Assembly (NCBI GenBank): GCA_013423385.1
Contig: BLZA01000018.1
Span: 62,001-126,000 of the forward strand
DNA from: Naganishia liquefaciens
Lineage: Eukaryota; Basidiomycota; Tremellomycetes; Filobasidiales; Filobasidiaceae
Reading direction: 5' to 3'
Length of the DNA: 64,000 nucleotides
Of this stretch, positions 25,014-35,426 are shown piece after piece. The notes under the pieces are model-generated. The model ran no database searches, was not told the DNA's origin, and saw only the letters and a program-made list of their open reading frames with translations. How positions within the stretch are numbered: position 1 is the first letter of the stretch; each line of letters begins with the position of its first letter. The position numbers and the translations under genes are program-made.

Positions 25014-25980
25014 TTAGAAGACGGACGTGGGCATAGAGTCGAGGTCGATATCGTTGACGAGCGTTTTGTGTCCTGTCCGAAAGAAGGTGCCGCATTCATG
25101 TTTGTTGAGCGATAGCCTAGGAACTTCTGCGAAGTGATTCTGGCCCAGCTTGCAATAGCTCTGAGGCCCTGATCAAGGACGGATCAAGAGAGCTTCTTTT
25201 CGAGGCGTTGGAGGCGCGATTTCGGTTGGGGCAGGTGATTCAAGTGAGATGGCAGAAGCCTACGTAGATCGCTTTTCCTGGTATGTTTCATAGCGAGACA
25301 CACGGAAATGTGATTCATTGCAATGTCCGGTACCATCGATGCGAAATTGAATTAGCCTTATAGCAAAGGCACCAATGTGGAGCGACTCGGTCGCATCTGA
25401 ATACTTTGTACTTGCGAAGAGGATGCTGCCTCAGAGGTCTCTGCGTTCGAAAGCTGACGGAAATCAAGGTCGATCGCACTTCCCTATAGCTTGTTCCAGC
25501 GATTTGCCATCCCTCTGCAATGTTGGGAAGGTCTTTCGCTTTCCCGCTCATCGCCATTCGTGAACCGTCTCACTCCAGGCGGATTCGACGGAGCGTAGCA
25601 AAGTTGAAACGGGAGACTGCATCATTGGTCGGCAACAACCCTGCTCCGTTTCGATATCTGCAGCCCCTCATCCATTAGCTCAGTGATCCTAGGCCCTGGA
25701 AAAAGTCATCTTCCCTACGATGGGCCGAAAGTCCATATACATTGAACGCGAAAAAAACTCGGCGGTCGATATTAGACGTGAGCAGGAGATCTGGCGGATC
25801 TTCAAGCGATCCTCGGACTTTTCAACTACTCGTCCCACAGATAAATGGTGCTGTCTTCCAAAAAGGCAAATGACCTGATCTTTCCAAGATGTCGTGACCC
25901 GTGCGATGAAGAATCACAAGATCAGAATGACAGTACCGATGCGACAAGGAATTTCGCGAGTCTGCTACGCGACGGCTTCC
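25014..25980 (-). CDS. Uncharacterised multi-exon gene, possibly decayed
   Basis: Not recognised. The 3' part on the minus strand is strongly coding-like: YCKLGQNHFAEVPRLSLN, HECGTFFRTGHKTLVND and IDLDSMPTSVF, stop 25014-25016. An intron with a GTAGGC donor joins it to an upstream exon reading ILFASTKYSDATESLHIG, AFAIRLIQFRIDGTGHCN and ESHFRVSRYETYQEKRST. Another intron (gtgcga...gaggcag) joins that to TLQRDGKSLEQAIG. Farther upstream the same frame continues through STLLRSVESAWSETVHEWR, but a TGA separates it from the next exon with no intron of normal length to remove it. Around 25750-25980 two minus frames and one plus frame all look plausible (FLEDSTIYLWDE; VVEKSEDRLKIRQI), so the 5' limit is a guess. 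It may be a pseudogene. Confidence 0.4.
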
Positions 25981-26721
25981 CACCACGGAACATGCTTTCA
26001 ATTACTCACGACGTTACAGGCATTGCAAGGTTCATGCTTGGAAGCAAGGCGAATCTCTAAAGCGTCGATGACGTGAATCACCCAAATCATGCCACGATGG
26101 CAACTCGAACCTTGCGATGTTTCTTTCTTCTTCTTCTTCTTTTTTTTTGAAGACACCGTGCTGAAACAAAACCCGCCGTCAGAATTCCACAGTAAAGTTT
26201 CTGGAAATAAATCTCTCGGAAAGGAATGCTTCATGAGCTCTTTGCCGGTAAACTGTAAAGCCAAATGTCCCACACAGAGGCAAGTCCCTCGGAGCTTTTG
26301 ACAGGAGGTGATACGAGAACATTCGATTTGCATAGGCTCTTCCGCTACCTGGAGTCAAAAATGAGACCGTTCAATGAACCGAAAGCGAGCCGGGAAGAAT
26401 CATGATGATCACCCTGCTCTGCGTCCATCTGGGTATGCGCATGATGCGAACTCAACACGGAGGGATGTCAGGATGAGGAAACGTATGATCGACGTATTCG
26501 ATCGCGGTCCGGCGTTCACCCAGTAAGACGACTGAATGTACTGGTTCGAGAGGACGTGAGATGAACGGCGGAGGGACGAGTGATATCCCTAGCGCCTTCC
26601 GCAGGATGTCGGAAAAATTCCGTGTTACTTTCCTTCTAGTAGTCATTATTTCATGGCCATACCGTTCGCCCATTTTCTCGACATATCAACGCCTCATCTC
26701 ATCCTCGCCCCACCCGCCACC
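25981..26721. other. Intergenic
   Basis: No supported gene. Contains a TTC/T-rich pyrimidine tract near 26126-26150 (ttcttcttcttctttttttt). Confidence 0.4.
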
Positions 26722-27589
26722 CTAGATCGTCGGCGCATCCTCATCAATATCCTCCAAGTCACCTCTTCCCTCGAAAATCTCATCAATCGTCGCCTGCTCC
26801 GGCAAAACCTCTCGATCCGTATTCTTCCCGACCGAGGCAAGCTCGCGCCATCGTGCGAAATCTTCCGGGTTTCGCTTGTCGCCCTGCGTTCCACCGCCGG
26901 GAATGTCAGTTGGGTTTGGTTGACGACGGAGAAGGGAATCTTATGGGACGCACATGAGCCTTTTCGGGGAAATCCCAATGGCCTCGGCTGAAGGCCATGT
27001 AGGTTGTGATTCGTTTCTGTGCGAGATCGACAATGATGGAGACGACGGTGCCGGTTTCTGTCAATGGGGCGGAAACGGGGAATAGGTAATGGGTTGTTAG
27101 ACGGGATGGTGAATTGAGGAGAGGGGAGGGGGGGGGGAAGAAGGACGAACCTTCGACCCATGAGATCTATGGTGTCGAGGGTTAGTTGGCTGTGTGAGAA
27201 TAGCGAGCCGGAGGACGTACCTGGTAAATCTCGCCTGAGCGAACCTGTTTTTACCATGACGATAAACCGTCAGCGCTTGCTTTGGTCCATACCATGTCAC
27301 CACAGGCGTACCTCCTGGACTGCACAAGTCTGGTAATTCGACCGTCCCGACATGGGCCCTCCATGGATTTCTGCCCAACAAAGGTCAACACTTTGATGCG
27401 ATGCGGCGGGGGGAGGACGCACTATACACGATCCTCTTTTCGCTCTTGAGCCAGAATTCGTATTTCCATCCGTTATCGTAGGTGTACTGCCGCGGGAAAT
27501 AATGAAGGGATGAGCACGGGTAAGCGAGGATTGCCTCAAGGAGAGGAGCGTACGGCCAAGTGCTTGTTGACAATGTCGGACAGCGGCAT
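26722..27589 (-). CDS. Phenolic acid decarboxylase
   Basis: Cofactor-free enzyme that decarboxylates hydroxycinnamic acids (ferulic, p-coumaric) to 4-vinylphenols; a small beta-barrel of the PadC family. Start 27589 (MPLSDIVNKHLA). The intron after it leads to YTYDNGWKYEFWLKSEKRI, which matches the family N-terminus and its paired tyrosines. Next are IHGGPMSGRSNYQTCAVQE, then RSGEIYQ, ISWVE, and TGTVVSIIVDLAQKRITTY with MAFSRGHWDFPEKAH. The last exon (KRNPEDFARWRELASVGK) ends DEDAPTI, stop 26722-26724. The joint before IHGGP is uncertain: the strong donor GTGCGT needs an acceptor that adds about eight residues. Length about 175 aa is normal. Likely role: detoxifying lignin-derived phenolics. 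Confidence 0.85.
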
Positions 27590-27940
27590 GGTGAATCTAT
27601 TGTGAGTCCTACGATATCACTCAGGAACAACCCTCTGCCGGCGATAGCTGAGTACTGTATGCTATATACCATGCAGCGGCCCGCCAACCCTCGTCGGGGA
27701 CTGACGGCTACCCAGCTCGGCGACCTTAACTTGGACACCGAGGGCGTGCGTCATCCGTGCGGTGTACCTATATCGAGATGCTCGACCGTCAGCCCGCACT
27801 GGAGCCCCACACGCTCGGCGGCCGAACCAGCTGTGCTTTGTGCGATCGAGACGCGTCCCCGCTGCTGCGCAAGATCAAGACGGTGGGTGCACTCAGCATG
27901 GCTTCCACCCAGAGGACCCTCGCTGCCCGCAAAGCACACC
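27590..27940. promoter_or_regulatory. Divergent promoter, phenolic acid decarboxylase / PMT1
   Basis: 351 bp between divergent start codons. ORFs cross it on both strands but none carries a recognisable motif. Confidence 0.4.
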
Positions 27941-30900
27941 ATGGACGTCCCCGTTCCACGCACATCGTCCCGTCCACTCAGTGATGCCGATGCGCGGCTC
28001 AAGCGCGATGTGTACGGACCCTCGGCGCTGCGGCGGTCCGGCCAGAGGAATGACCATTGGGCAGGGAGGGAGATGACGATTCGAAGGGAAGAGGCGCGTT
28101 GGATTGTCGGTTTCACGGCGTTGGCGGTGATGGTGAGGTGTTGGAAGATTTGGCAGCCGACGAGTGTCGTGTATGTGCTCCCGTCCACAAGTCCCGCGTT
28201 TCCCCTCCACCGGCTTATTCTGCAAATCCCTGCCGGCCAGATTCGACGAAGTTCATTTCGGCGGCTTTGCAAGAAAGTACATCAAGCAGACTTTTTTCAT
28301 GGACGTTCATCCGCCGCTCGCCAAGCTGCTGATCACGCTCGCGGCTCTCGTCGGTCGGTTCGATGGGGACTTTGACTTTAAAGATATCGGCAAGCACGTC
28401 CCATTCCTCTCCCCCTTGTCCCCTGCGGCACGCGCTAACTCGCTCAAAGGGACTACCTCGAACCGCACGTGCCTTACGTCACCATGCGCCTTCTTCCGGC
28501 TCTCCTCGGCGTCGCAACCGTCCCACTCGCCTACCTGACCCTTCGACAGGGCTACGGCACGCGTCGAACCACCGCCGCCCTCGCCGCTCTCTTGATCACG
28601 TTTGAAAACGGCCTCGTCACGCAGTCCCGACTCATCCTGCTCGATTCCCCGCTCATCTTTTTCACCGCGCTCACCGCCTACTTTTTCGTCCGTTTCTCGG
28701 CACTCGAGACGACGACGGCGCAACACCCGGGTGGCGCCGTTCGAGGAGGTGGCCCGTTCACACGCCCATGGTGGACGTACCTCTTCCTCACCGGTCTCTC
28801 TCTCGGCGCCGTCGTCTCCTGCAAATGGGTCGGTCTCTTTACAATCGCCACCATCGGGTTACCCATCATTCGACAATTATGGATCCTCCTCGGCGACCTA
28901 CGCACGACCCCGCGTCAATGGGCCCGGCATTTCGCCGCCCGCGCGCTTTGCCTCATCGTCGTTCCCGTCGTATTCTACATGTTCATGTTCCAGATCCACT
29001 TCTGGGTCCTCAATAGGAGTGGCGAGGGCGATGGGTTTATGAGTTCCGAGTTTCAGCATACGTTGATTGGGCATGGAATGGAGGATACGTATGCGGGTGA
29101 GTCAGCACACGCGGCTGTCGAGGTCGTCGAAGGCTAATGACCATGTTAGACGTCGCCTACGGATCGACCGTGTCGATTCGACACGTCAATACCCAAGGCG
29201 GCTACCTCCATTCGCACGCACACTCTTACCCGACCGGAAGCCAACGTACGTCCCCGCCTTTCGCTCCAAAATCCTCCCTGTCCTTCCCTAACACCCCTCC
29301 CGCTTTCTCTCCCTCCCCCCTCTCCGCCCCGCTCACAGAACAACAAATCACCCTCTATCCACACCGCGACGAAAACAACGCCTGGCGCATCGTCAACGGC
29401 TCCGCGGAATCGGGTCCGGCATCGTACGACTGGTCGGTGATTCCGCTTCAGTATATCGAGAATGGCGCAAAGGTCAGGCTCGAGCATGTAGTGACGGATA
29501 AGCGGCTGCATAGTCATGAAGTGAGGCCACCGATTAGTGAGGTTGATTTCCAGAATGAAGTGTCGGGGTATGGGTTCCCGGGGTGCGTTCTTCTGGGTTC
29601 CATCCTTGGCTTCGATGCTGCACTGGAACGTCGCTGTTTTTTCGCTTATGCTGACGCCTCGCTTCCTCCCTTCCGCTCTCGCTCGCCTCATTCAGATTCG
29701 CCGGCGATGCCAACGACGATTTTATCGTCGAGCTCACCCCGGACACGCGCGGCGGCAAGGATAAACGCAAGGCGCGACACCAGCTGCGCACCCTGCGCAG
29801 CCATTTTCGGCTCAAGCATGCGTTGACGGGGTGTTACCTTTTCTCGCACAAGGTCAAGTTGCCCGAATGGGGCTTTGAGCAGCAAGAGGTAGGTCTCGGC
29901 GCCGGTGAGGAGTGCATTCTGAAGCGGGCGCTGATGGGTGTCCGGTTCAGGTGACGTGTAATAAGAATCCGACGTGGGATAATTCGTTGTGGTATGTCGA
30001 GACCAATACGCATCCGCTACGTGAGTCCCCCACCTTTCCTCACCGGGACTCGAAGCTAAAGCTAGCCCTCACCCAGTGGGACCCGGCAGCGAAACGGTAA
30101 ACTACCATAAACCGGGCTTCCTCGCAAAATTCCTCGAGCTGCAGGCCGTCATGTGGCAGACGAACCAAGGGTTGACGGATCGACACGCGTACGATTCGCG
30201 GCCCTCGGCATGGCCGATCCTTCGACGGGGAATCGTACGTTCCTTGTCCCGCGAGCCCTTCCTCACGGCTAATTGCGCCCTGGTCCGCTCGCAGAACTTT
30301 TGGGTCAAGGAGCAAAAACAGGTCTACCTAATTGGAAACCCGGTGACATGGTGGACGAGCACGCTGGCCGTGCTTGCCTACCTCGGCCTTCGGGCGCTGC
30401 TCGTGCTGAGGGAAAAGCGCGGGTACCGCGATCTCGAACGACGTGAGTCGCGTTCCTTCACCGTCACGGACCCTCCCCGCTTACGCGAGTTCCAGCGACC
30501 ATCCGAGTCTACGACGAAATCTGTGGCTTCCTCGTCATCGGCTGGGCCATGCACTTCCTGCCGTTTTTCCTCATGCAGCGTCAGCTCTTCCTGCACCATT
30601 ACTTCCCCGCCCTGTACTTTGCCATTCTGTGCTCGTGCGCCGTGTTTGACCTGTTTACGCGAAACCTTCGACAAGCGCGCCGCGTCCAAATCGCCGTCGT
30701 CTACATGCTCTTTGTGCTGTACTGTTTCCGCAAGTTTAGCCCGTTGACGTATGCGGGTGAGTGGACAAAAAAGGAGTGTATCAACGCAAAGTATCTCCCG
30801 CATTGGGACTTTAACTGGTGAGTCGGCGGTATTTTCGTCTTGTCGGACGGCGCGCTCACAAATGTCGACCTCTTGCACAGCGATGGGTTCCCCGAGAGCC

Positions 30901-31482
30901 GAGACGCTTACCATCTTCACAAAGAGGCCCAGCCTTCGGTCGTGACGAGCACGGCCGTCAACGCAGAGACCACTCTGGCTGTAAGTCGACCCTGGCGCCC
31001 TGCCCGCAGCCCCACCCAAATCCAATTCGTCTTCCCCGTTTCAGCCCCTGGTACCTGAACCGGGACGCAACGTATTCGAAGACCTCAAGGATGAACCTGA
31101 GCAAAAGACGATCGCCGTTGCCGGTGCTCCACGGGAAGACGAGATGCCCGTCTCTTCCTCTCCCGATGGGCCCGCCGGTGGCGGCGGCGCCGACGAAACG
31201 CTCTCGGCGGCGGGCGACAATGCGCAAGATACGCGTGCACCGCTCGGCAAGGACGCTGGTGCGGCGGAAGCGACGTTTGCTGATGCAGTAGGCGGCGGAT
31301 CTGGGTGGCAGGGCGGAGCGGAGGATGCGCCAGGGGTGGTTATTCCGCGTGAGGAGAAGCAGGACGAGGTGGGCACGGAGGAGGAAGGAGGGTCTGGGCG
31401 TTTCGAGTTGGATGACGAGCAGGTGGATCTCGTCGAGCAGGCGCTCAAGCGTGCGGATGCCGATGCCGAGGGCCTGGAATAA
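27941..31482 (+). CDS. PMT1: Protein O-mannosyltransferase, PMT1 subfamily
   Basis: ER membrane enzyme that transfers mannose from dolichyl-phosphate mannose to Ser/Thr of secretory proteins. Start 27941 (MDVPVPRTSSRPLSDADAR). The first intron gives TSVVFDEVHFGGFARKYIK and FFMDVHPPLAKLLITLAAL, with the conserved DE and HPP of the first luminal loop. The next intron (28390-28449) is GC-AG and joins DFKDI to DYLEPHVPYVTMRLL. Then helices (LYFLTLRQ-like region, PWWTYLFLTGLSLGAVVS), the MIR domain region (TLYPHRDENNAWRIVNG; HALTGCYLFSHKVKLPEWGF), and C-terminal helices (LPFFLMQRQLFLHHYFPALY; VYMLFVLYCFRKFSPLTY). A long acidic tail of about 170 residues follows, longer than in yeast. Stop 31480-31482. 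Overall similarity is to Pmt1, not Pmt2 or Pmt4. Confidence 0.93.
28390..28449 (+). other. GC-AG intron in PMT1
   Basis: Donor g|GCAAGC, acceptor CTCAAAG. Removal keeps frame and restores the conserved DFKDIGDYLEPHVPYV. The nearest GT donor breaks the frame. Confidence 0.75.
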
Positions 31483-31602
31483 AAGTGCGCAGATGTACCG
31501 TTTCGGGCAGACAGAGCGTAGGGCATCTGGCTATGGCATACCTGTCTCGATACAACTACGCCTCGGTACCTGAAGCGTGTAGTGTGCTCAGCGCGATACA
31601 CC

Positions 31603-32211
31603 TCATTGACCGAACAACTTGCTCGCCCTGAGTCGGACGCCTTCCCAGCTATCGACGGCCGGACGCACGTCGAGGTAAAAGCTCAGGTTGCCGGCATCCT
31701 TGGGTGGAAGTCCGGCGGGATTGCTACCCGCGGCTGCGCCCGCCTGCGGTGCACGACCGCTGTAGAAATCAATCACATAGCGTATCTCTTGACCACATCG
31801 GTTGATGACCCAGTCGTGTCTGTCGAATGGCGCCGTGTAGCTATTCGTGCATTGTTAGCGAGGGGGGCAAATGCGGCTTTCATCCGGGGGGGGGGGGGGG
31901 GGGGGGGGGGGGAGGGGGACGGCTCACCCGAGGGCAACATTCAACCAGGCCTTGGGCGTACGGTCCCTCGGCCGTCCTTTAAAGCTCACGAGCCTGACAC
32001 CACCACACTTTTCGCCGCCCTGCCCCTGTTCCCACTTCATCAACTCGCTCCATGCACGCTCATTCACGGCATTGTGGATAGGGACAATCGTCTTCATGTC
32101 CTCGGGCTTGGGTGGCGGCATATCGGCATTGTACATCTTGGCGGCGTGTTTGCGCATCATGGCGAGGAAGAATTGTTGTTCCGAGGGATACACCCAGTGT
32201 GTTTCGTCCGA

Positions 32212-32245
<34 letters not shown>

Positions 32246-32688
32246 GCGGGGGATTGAGCCGCATGTGCCGGCGCGGGGACGGAGGAGGATGCAGTGCTGG
32301 AAGTGACGGTTTGTTCGCCGTTGGGTGAAAACGTCGGTGTCGATGTGGATTCATACCGCGGGATGGACGAGACTTGGCGTTTGTTCGAGAGGCGGGAGAG
32401 AAGGGAGGAAAGGTAGGACGGGTCTTGTGGTGGCGGCGGCGGTGGGGATGACGATGTAGTGGCCGAGGAATCTTGCGTCGTGTTGGCGGCCGTCTTCACG
32501 AATGTCTGGATGGAGGCCGTCGATGTTGACGCCGGTGCGGACGTTGCGTCGGATGGCGGGTGGAAGGGAGATGCGCCCTGGTTTGCCTGGAGCCATGCTG
32601 CGCGGGTCGAGTGGTCGACGGGGCACTTGTCGGCTGCTGGCGGGGCCGTGGCGGGTGCGGGCTGGCCGGACGAGGAGAAGGGCCACAT
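31603..32688 (-). CDS. CYC3: Cytochrome c haem lyase (holocytochrome c synthase)
   Basis: Mitochondrial intermembrane-space enzyme that attaches haem to apocytochrome c. Start 32688 ([17 protein letters not shown]). A haem-regulatory CPV motif follows at about residue 22 ([13 protein letters not shown]). A linker of about 110 residues is low-complexity with a polyalanine run and [19 protein letters not shown]. The catalytic block is [18 protein letters not shown] with the haem-ligand His. Exon 1 ends WLNVALG; after an intron (about 31853-31926) that holds a 27 nt homopolymer, exon 2 gives [19 protein letters not shown] and [10 protein letters not shown], ending SKLFGQ, stop 31603-31605. All core haem-lyase blocks are present. 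Confidence 0.93.
31886..31912. repeat. 27-base G run (C run in the transcript)
   Basis: Uninterrupted homopolymer inside the intron of the cytochrome c haem lyase gene. The count may be affected by sequencing or assembly. Confidence 0.8.
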
Positions 32689-32883
32689 GGTGGGGATGCG
32701 AGAGGGGGATGCTGGGTCGCCTTGAACGATCGTCTGCCCCCTGCCCGAAGACGCGGAAATCCATCCGGGTCTCTTGAATTGGTGACCCGCGCGATCGCGA
32801 CTGACGGAAAATTGGGAGCCGCCAGGGTTGAGAGCGCCATTCCCCCAGTCTTGCCGCCCGACCCACCATTCTGCAGCGCCATC
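32689..32883. promoter_or_regulatory. Divergent promoter, haem lyase / PUS1
   Basis: 195 bp between divergent start codons of two genes. Compact, with no TATA box seen. Confidence 0.45.
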
Positions 32884-35295
32884 ATGTCGGGCCCATCTCC
32901 CGCACCAGACACCATCGCCCACAAGCGGACCCATGACGAGACTGCCGACGCACCCATCGACGGACCGGCAGCGAAACGCCAACATGTCGGTCCGGCAACG
33001 GTAGATCCCAGCACGGCTTCCGCCGCCGACCGCGTCGTGGCCACGTCGTCCACCAACGTACTCCTCACTGAACCCGCTCCCCGCTCGTCGCTTCCGCCCA
33101 TGGACGAGGAAGAAATGATGGCCATGCTATCCGCTCAAGAATCCGGCCTCGACGCTGCCCGAGCCGGACCGTCGCTCGTCCCCTCGGGCGAGCGTAGCAC
33201 GTCGTCGAAAAAACAGCAGCAAAAGGAGCGGCAAAAGCAGCGGGCCAAGGAAAAGCAGGAGAAGAGCGCCGAGCGGTACAAGGGCAAGGGATCGCGCGAA
33301 TGGGGCAGTCGGAATGACGGAGAGGCCGGCGCGGCGGGCGCGGGCAAGGATGAGGCTGACAAGGCGCCGCGGCTGCCCAAATACAAGTGTGCGATCCTCC
33401 TCGGCTTTAGTGGGTCAGGATACAACGGTATGCAAATGTACGCCGTCCCTCCCGTTCCTATTCCCACCGCATGATCGCTCACACCTTGAACGCTGTTCCT
33501 CGCACACACAGCCAAAACGCCTCGGCCGCCGCACCCGATGCTCCCCCGACGGCCACACGCACCATCGAAGGTATCCTCTTCAAGGCACTCGTCGACGTCG
33601 GCGCCGTCGCGTCCATCAACGCCGATGATCCCAAAAAGGTCGATCTCTCGCGGGCCGCGAGGACAGACGCAGGCGTCAGTGCTGCCGGCAACGTGTACGT
33701 CCTTCTCCCCTTCCCCCTTCCTTCCAGTCCAAAGGCACCGCCCACATGAGCTGACATGCCACAACGGGGGCTACAGAGTATCGCTCAAGATGATCATCAA
33801 GCCGCCCGGGGTGGAAACGGCGGACGACTTGGTACGGGCGATCAATGCGCGTTTGCCGGAAGACATCAGGGTATGGAGCTGGACTCGGACGCTCCAGGGA
33901 TTCAACGCGCGAACGTGAGTGCCCCCCTCCCCTCCCCTTTTCAACTTCTATGCACGATGCGCTTCAACACTTGCGCTCCACAGTGCATGCGATACAAGGG
34001 TATACGAATATCTCCTCCCATCCTACGCCCTCCTTCCGCCGCGTCCGGGAACCCACCTGCACCATCAAATCCTCACCAACGCCACTGCCGCGGGGCTCAC
34101 GTACGAGGAACACGCATTCTGGCAAGGCTACGACCATGATGCCGCCCTTGCGGAAGCAGCCCGAGACGTACAGCCCGGTCCAGTAATCGAGGGTATACAA
34201 CCCGAAGAGCCCGAGATGACCCCGGCGCGACGTCGGACGCTGGCCGAGCTGGCGCGGAAACGCGCTTTTCGGATCTCGAGGGAAGAGGTGGACCGGTTCA
34301 GGGAATTGATGAAGGCGTACCTTGGCACACAGTGAGTGCCCCTCCCCTCTCCCCCTCTTGTCCGGGAACCTATCAGCTCAACAGACCTTCGCCAAAGCAA
34401 TTTCCACAATTACACCCTTGGGAAGTCATTCAAGGACCGTGCGTGCAATCGGTACATGATCGATATCGACGTGGCTGAGCCCGTGGAGCACAACGGGATG
34501 GAATGGCTCTCGGTAAAGATCCACGGCCAGAGTTTCATGCTACATCAGATCGTGCGTTGTCCCTTCGTTGTGGTGTCCCCTGCGGATCGAGCTGATCAGG
34601 CGTCGGGGGGCGTTTAGCGAAAGATGATCAGTATGGCGGTACTCGCCGCACGAACCAAGACGCCCGCCAGCCTCATTCCCAAAACATTCGGTACGTATCT
34701 TTCTCTGCATCCGGCTTTGCTTTTCTCACGTCTCATCATTCCTCTCCAAGGCCCTGAACAGATCCACGTACCCAAGGCACCGGCGCTCGGCTTGTTGTTG
34801 GAACAGCCGAGGTTCAAGACCTACAACGACAACATGCTTCTCAAGTCAAAGCAAAACAAGGTCGAGCATAATCATCCCGTAAGCCCCTTGCCCCTGTTCC
34901 TTGGCGCCATTTTTCGCCCAGATCTGAACCGACGCCCTTTCCTGCCGTGACAGCTCGAATTCGAGACCCATAAAGACGAAATCTTTGCGTTCAAGCTCAA
35001 GCACATTTACGAGCGGTTGCGACGAGATGAGGAATCCGCCGCGCATTACCACAACTGGACCACGAATCTCGACAATGTCCAAGGGTCGTCCCTCTCCTAC
35101 CTCAAGTATGTCGGTTGCCCCCCCTTAACGTTGTGCGTACACTGACCTCGATGTCCTTCAAGCCCGCAAGGAGATATTCCTGAACAAGCGCTGCGGAACA
35201 AGAAGAGCGAGGGTCCAAAGGCGGACAAGGAGCAGCCATTAGAGGGCGTCGAGAGCGACGATGAAGGCAAGCCCGGCAAGCAGGAGGATTACTAG
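32884..35295 (+). CDS. PUS1: tRNA pseudouridine synthase 1 (TruA family)
   Basis: Nuclear enzyme that isomerises uridine to pseudouridine at several tRNA positions and in U2 snRNA. Start 32884 ([19 protein letters not shown]). A disordered, basic N-terminus of about 165 residues ([18 protein letters not shown]) is followed by the TruA fold: [37 protein letters not shown], and the catalytic block [16 protein letters not shown] with the essential Asp. Then [57 protein letters not shown] and [16 protein letters not shown]. Short Glu/Lys-rich tail, stop 35293-35295. About eight introns. An insert of about 90 residues (near 34030-34330) separates YEYLLP from HNFHNYT, as in fungal Pus1. Confidence 0.92.
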
Positions 35296-35426
35296 AGTCC
35301 AGTAGTGGCTGGCTGGTCTACGCATAACTTGTATCGTTAGATGCGGTCGTAATGCTGGTGGTGTACAACGGCGCGGTGATGCAATGTGCCCGGAGCCGCA
35401 GTCTGGATATAAATATGCTACAGAGT

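Noticed and set aside
27751-28272. Minus-strand 173-codon ORF opposite PMT1 exon 1
   Set aside because: Antisense shadow of the PMT1 first exons with no recognisable motif.
31924-32985. Longer minus ORF starting at 32985 before the haem lyase start
   Set aside because: Family start MWPF at 32688 is clear. The extension overlaps the PUS1 start and has no conservation.
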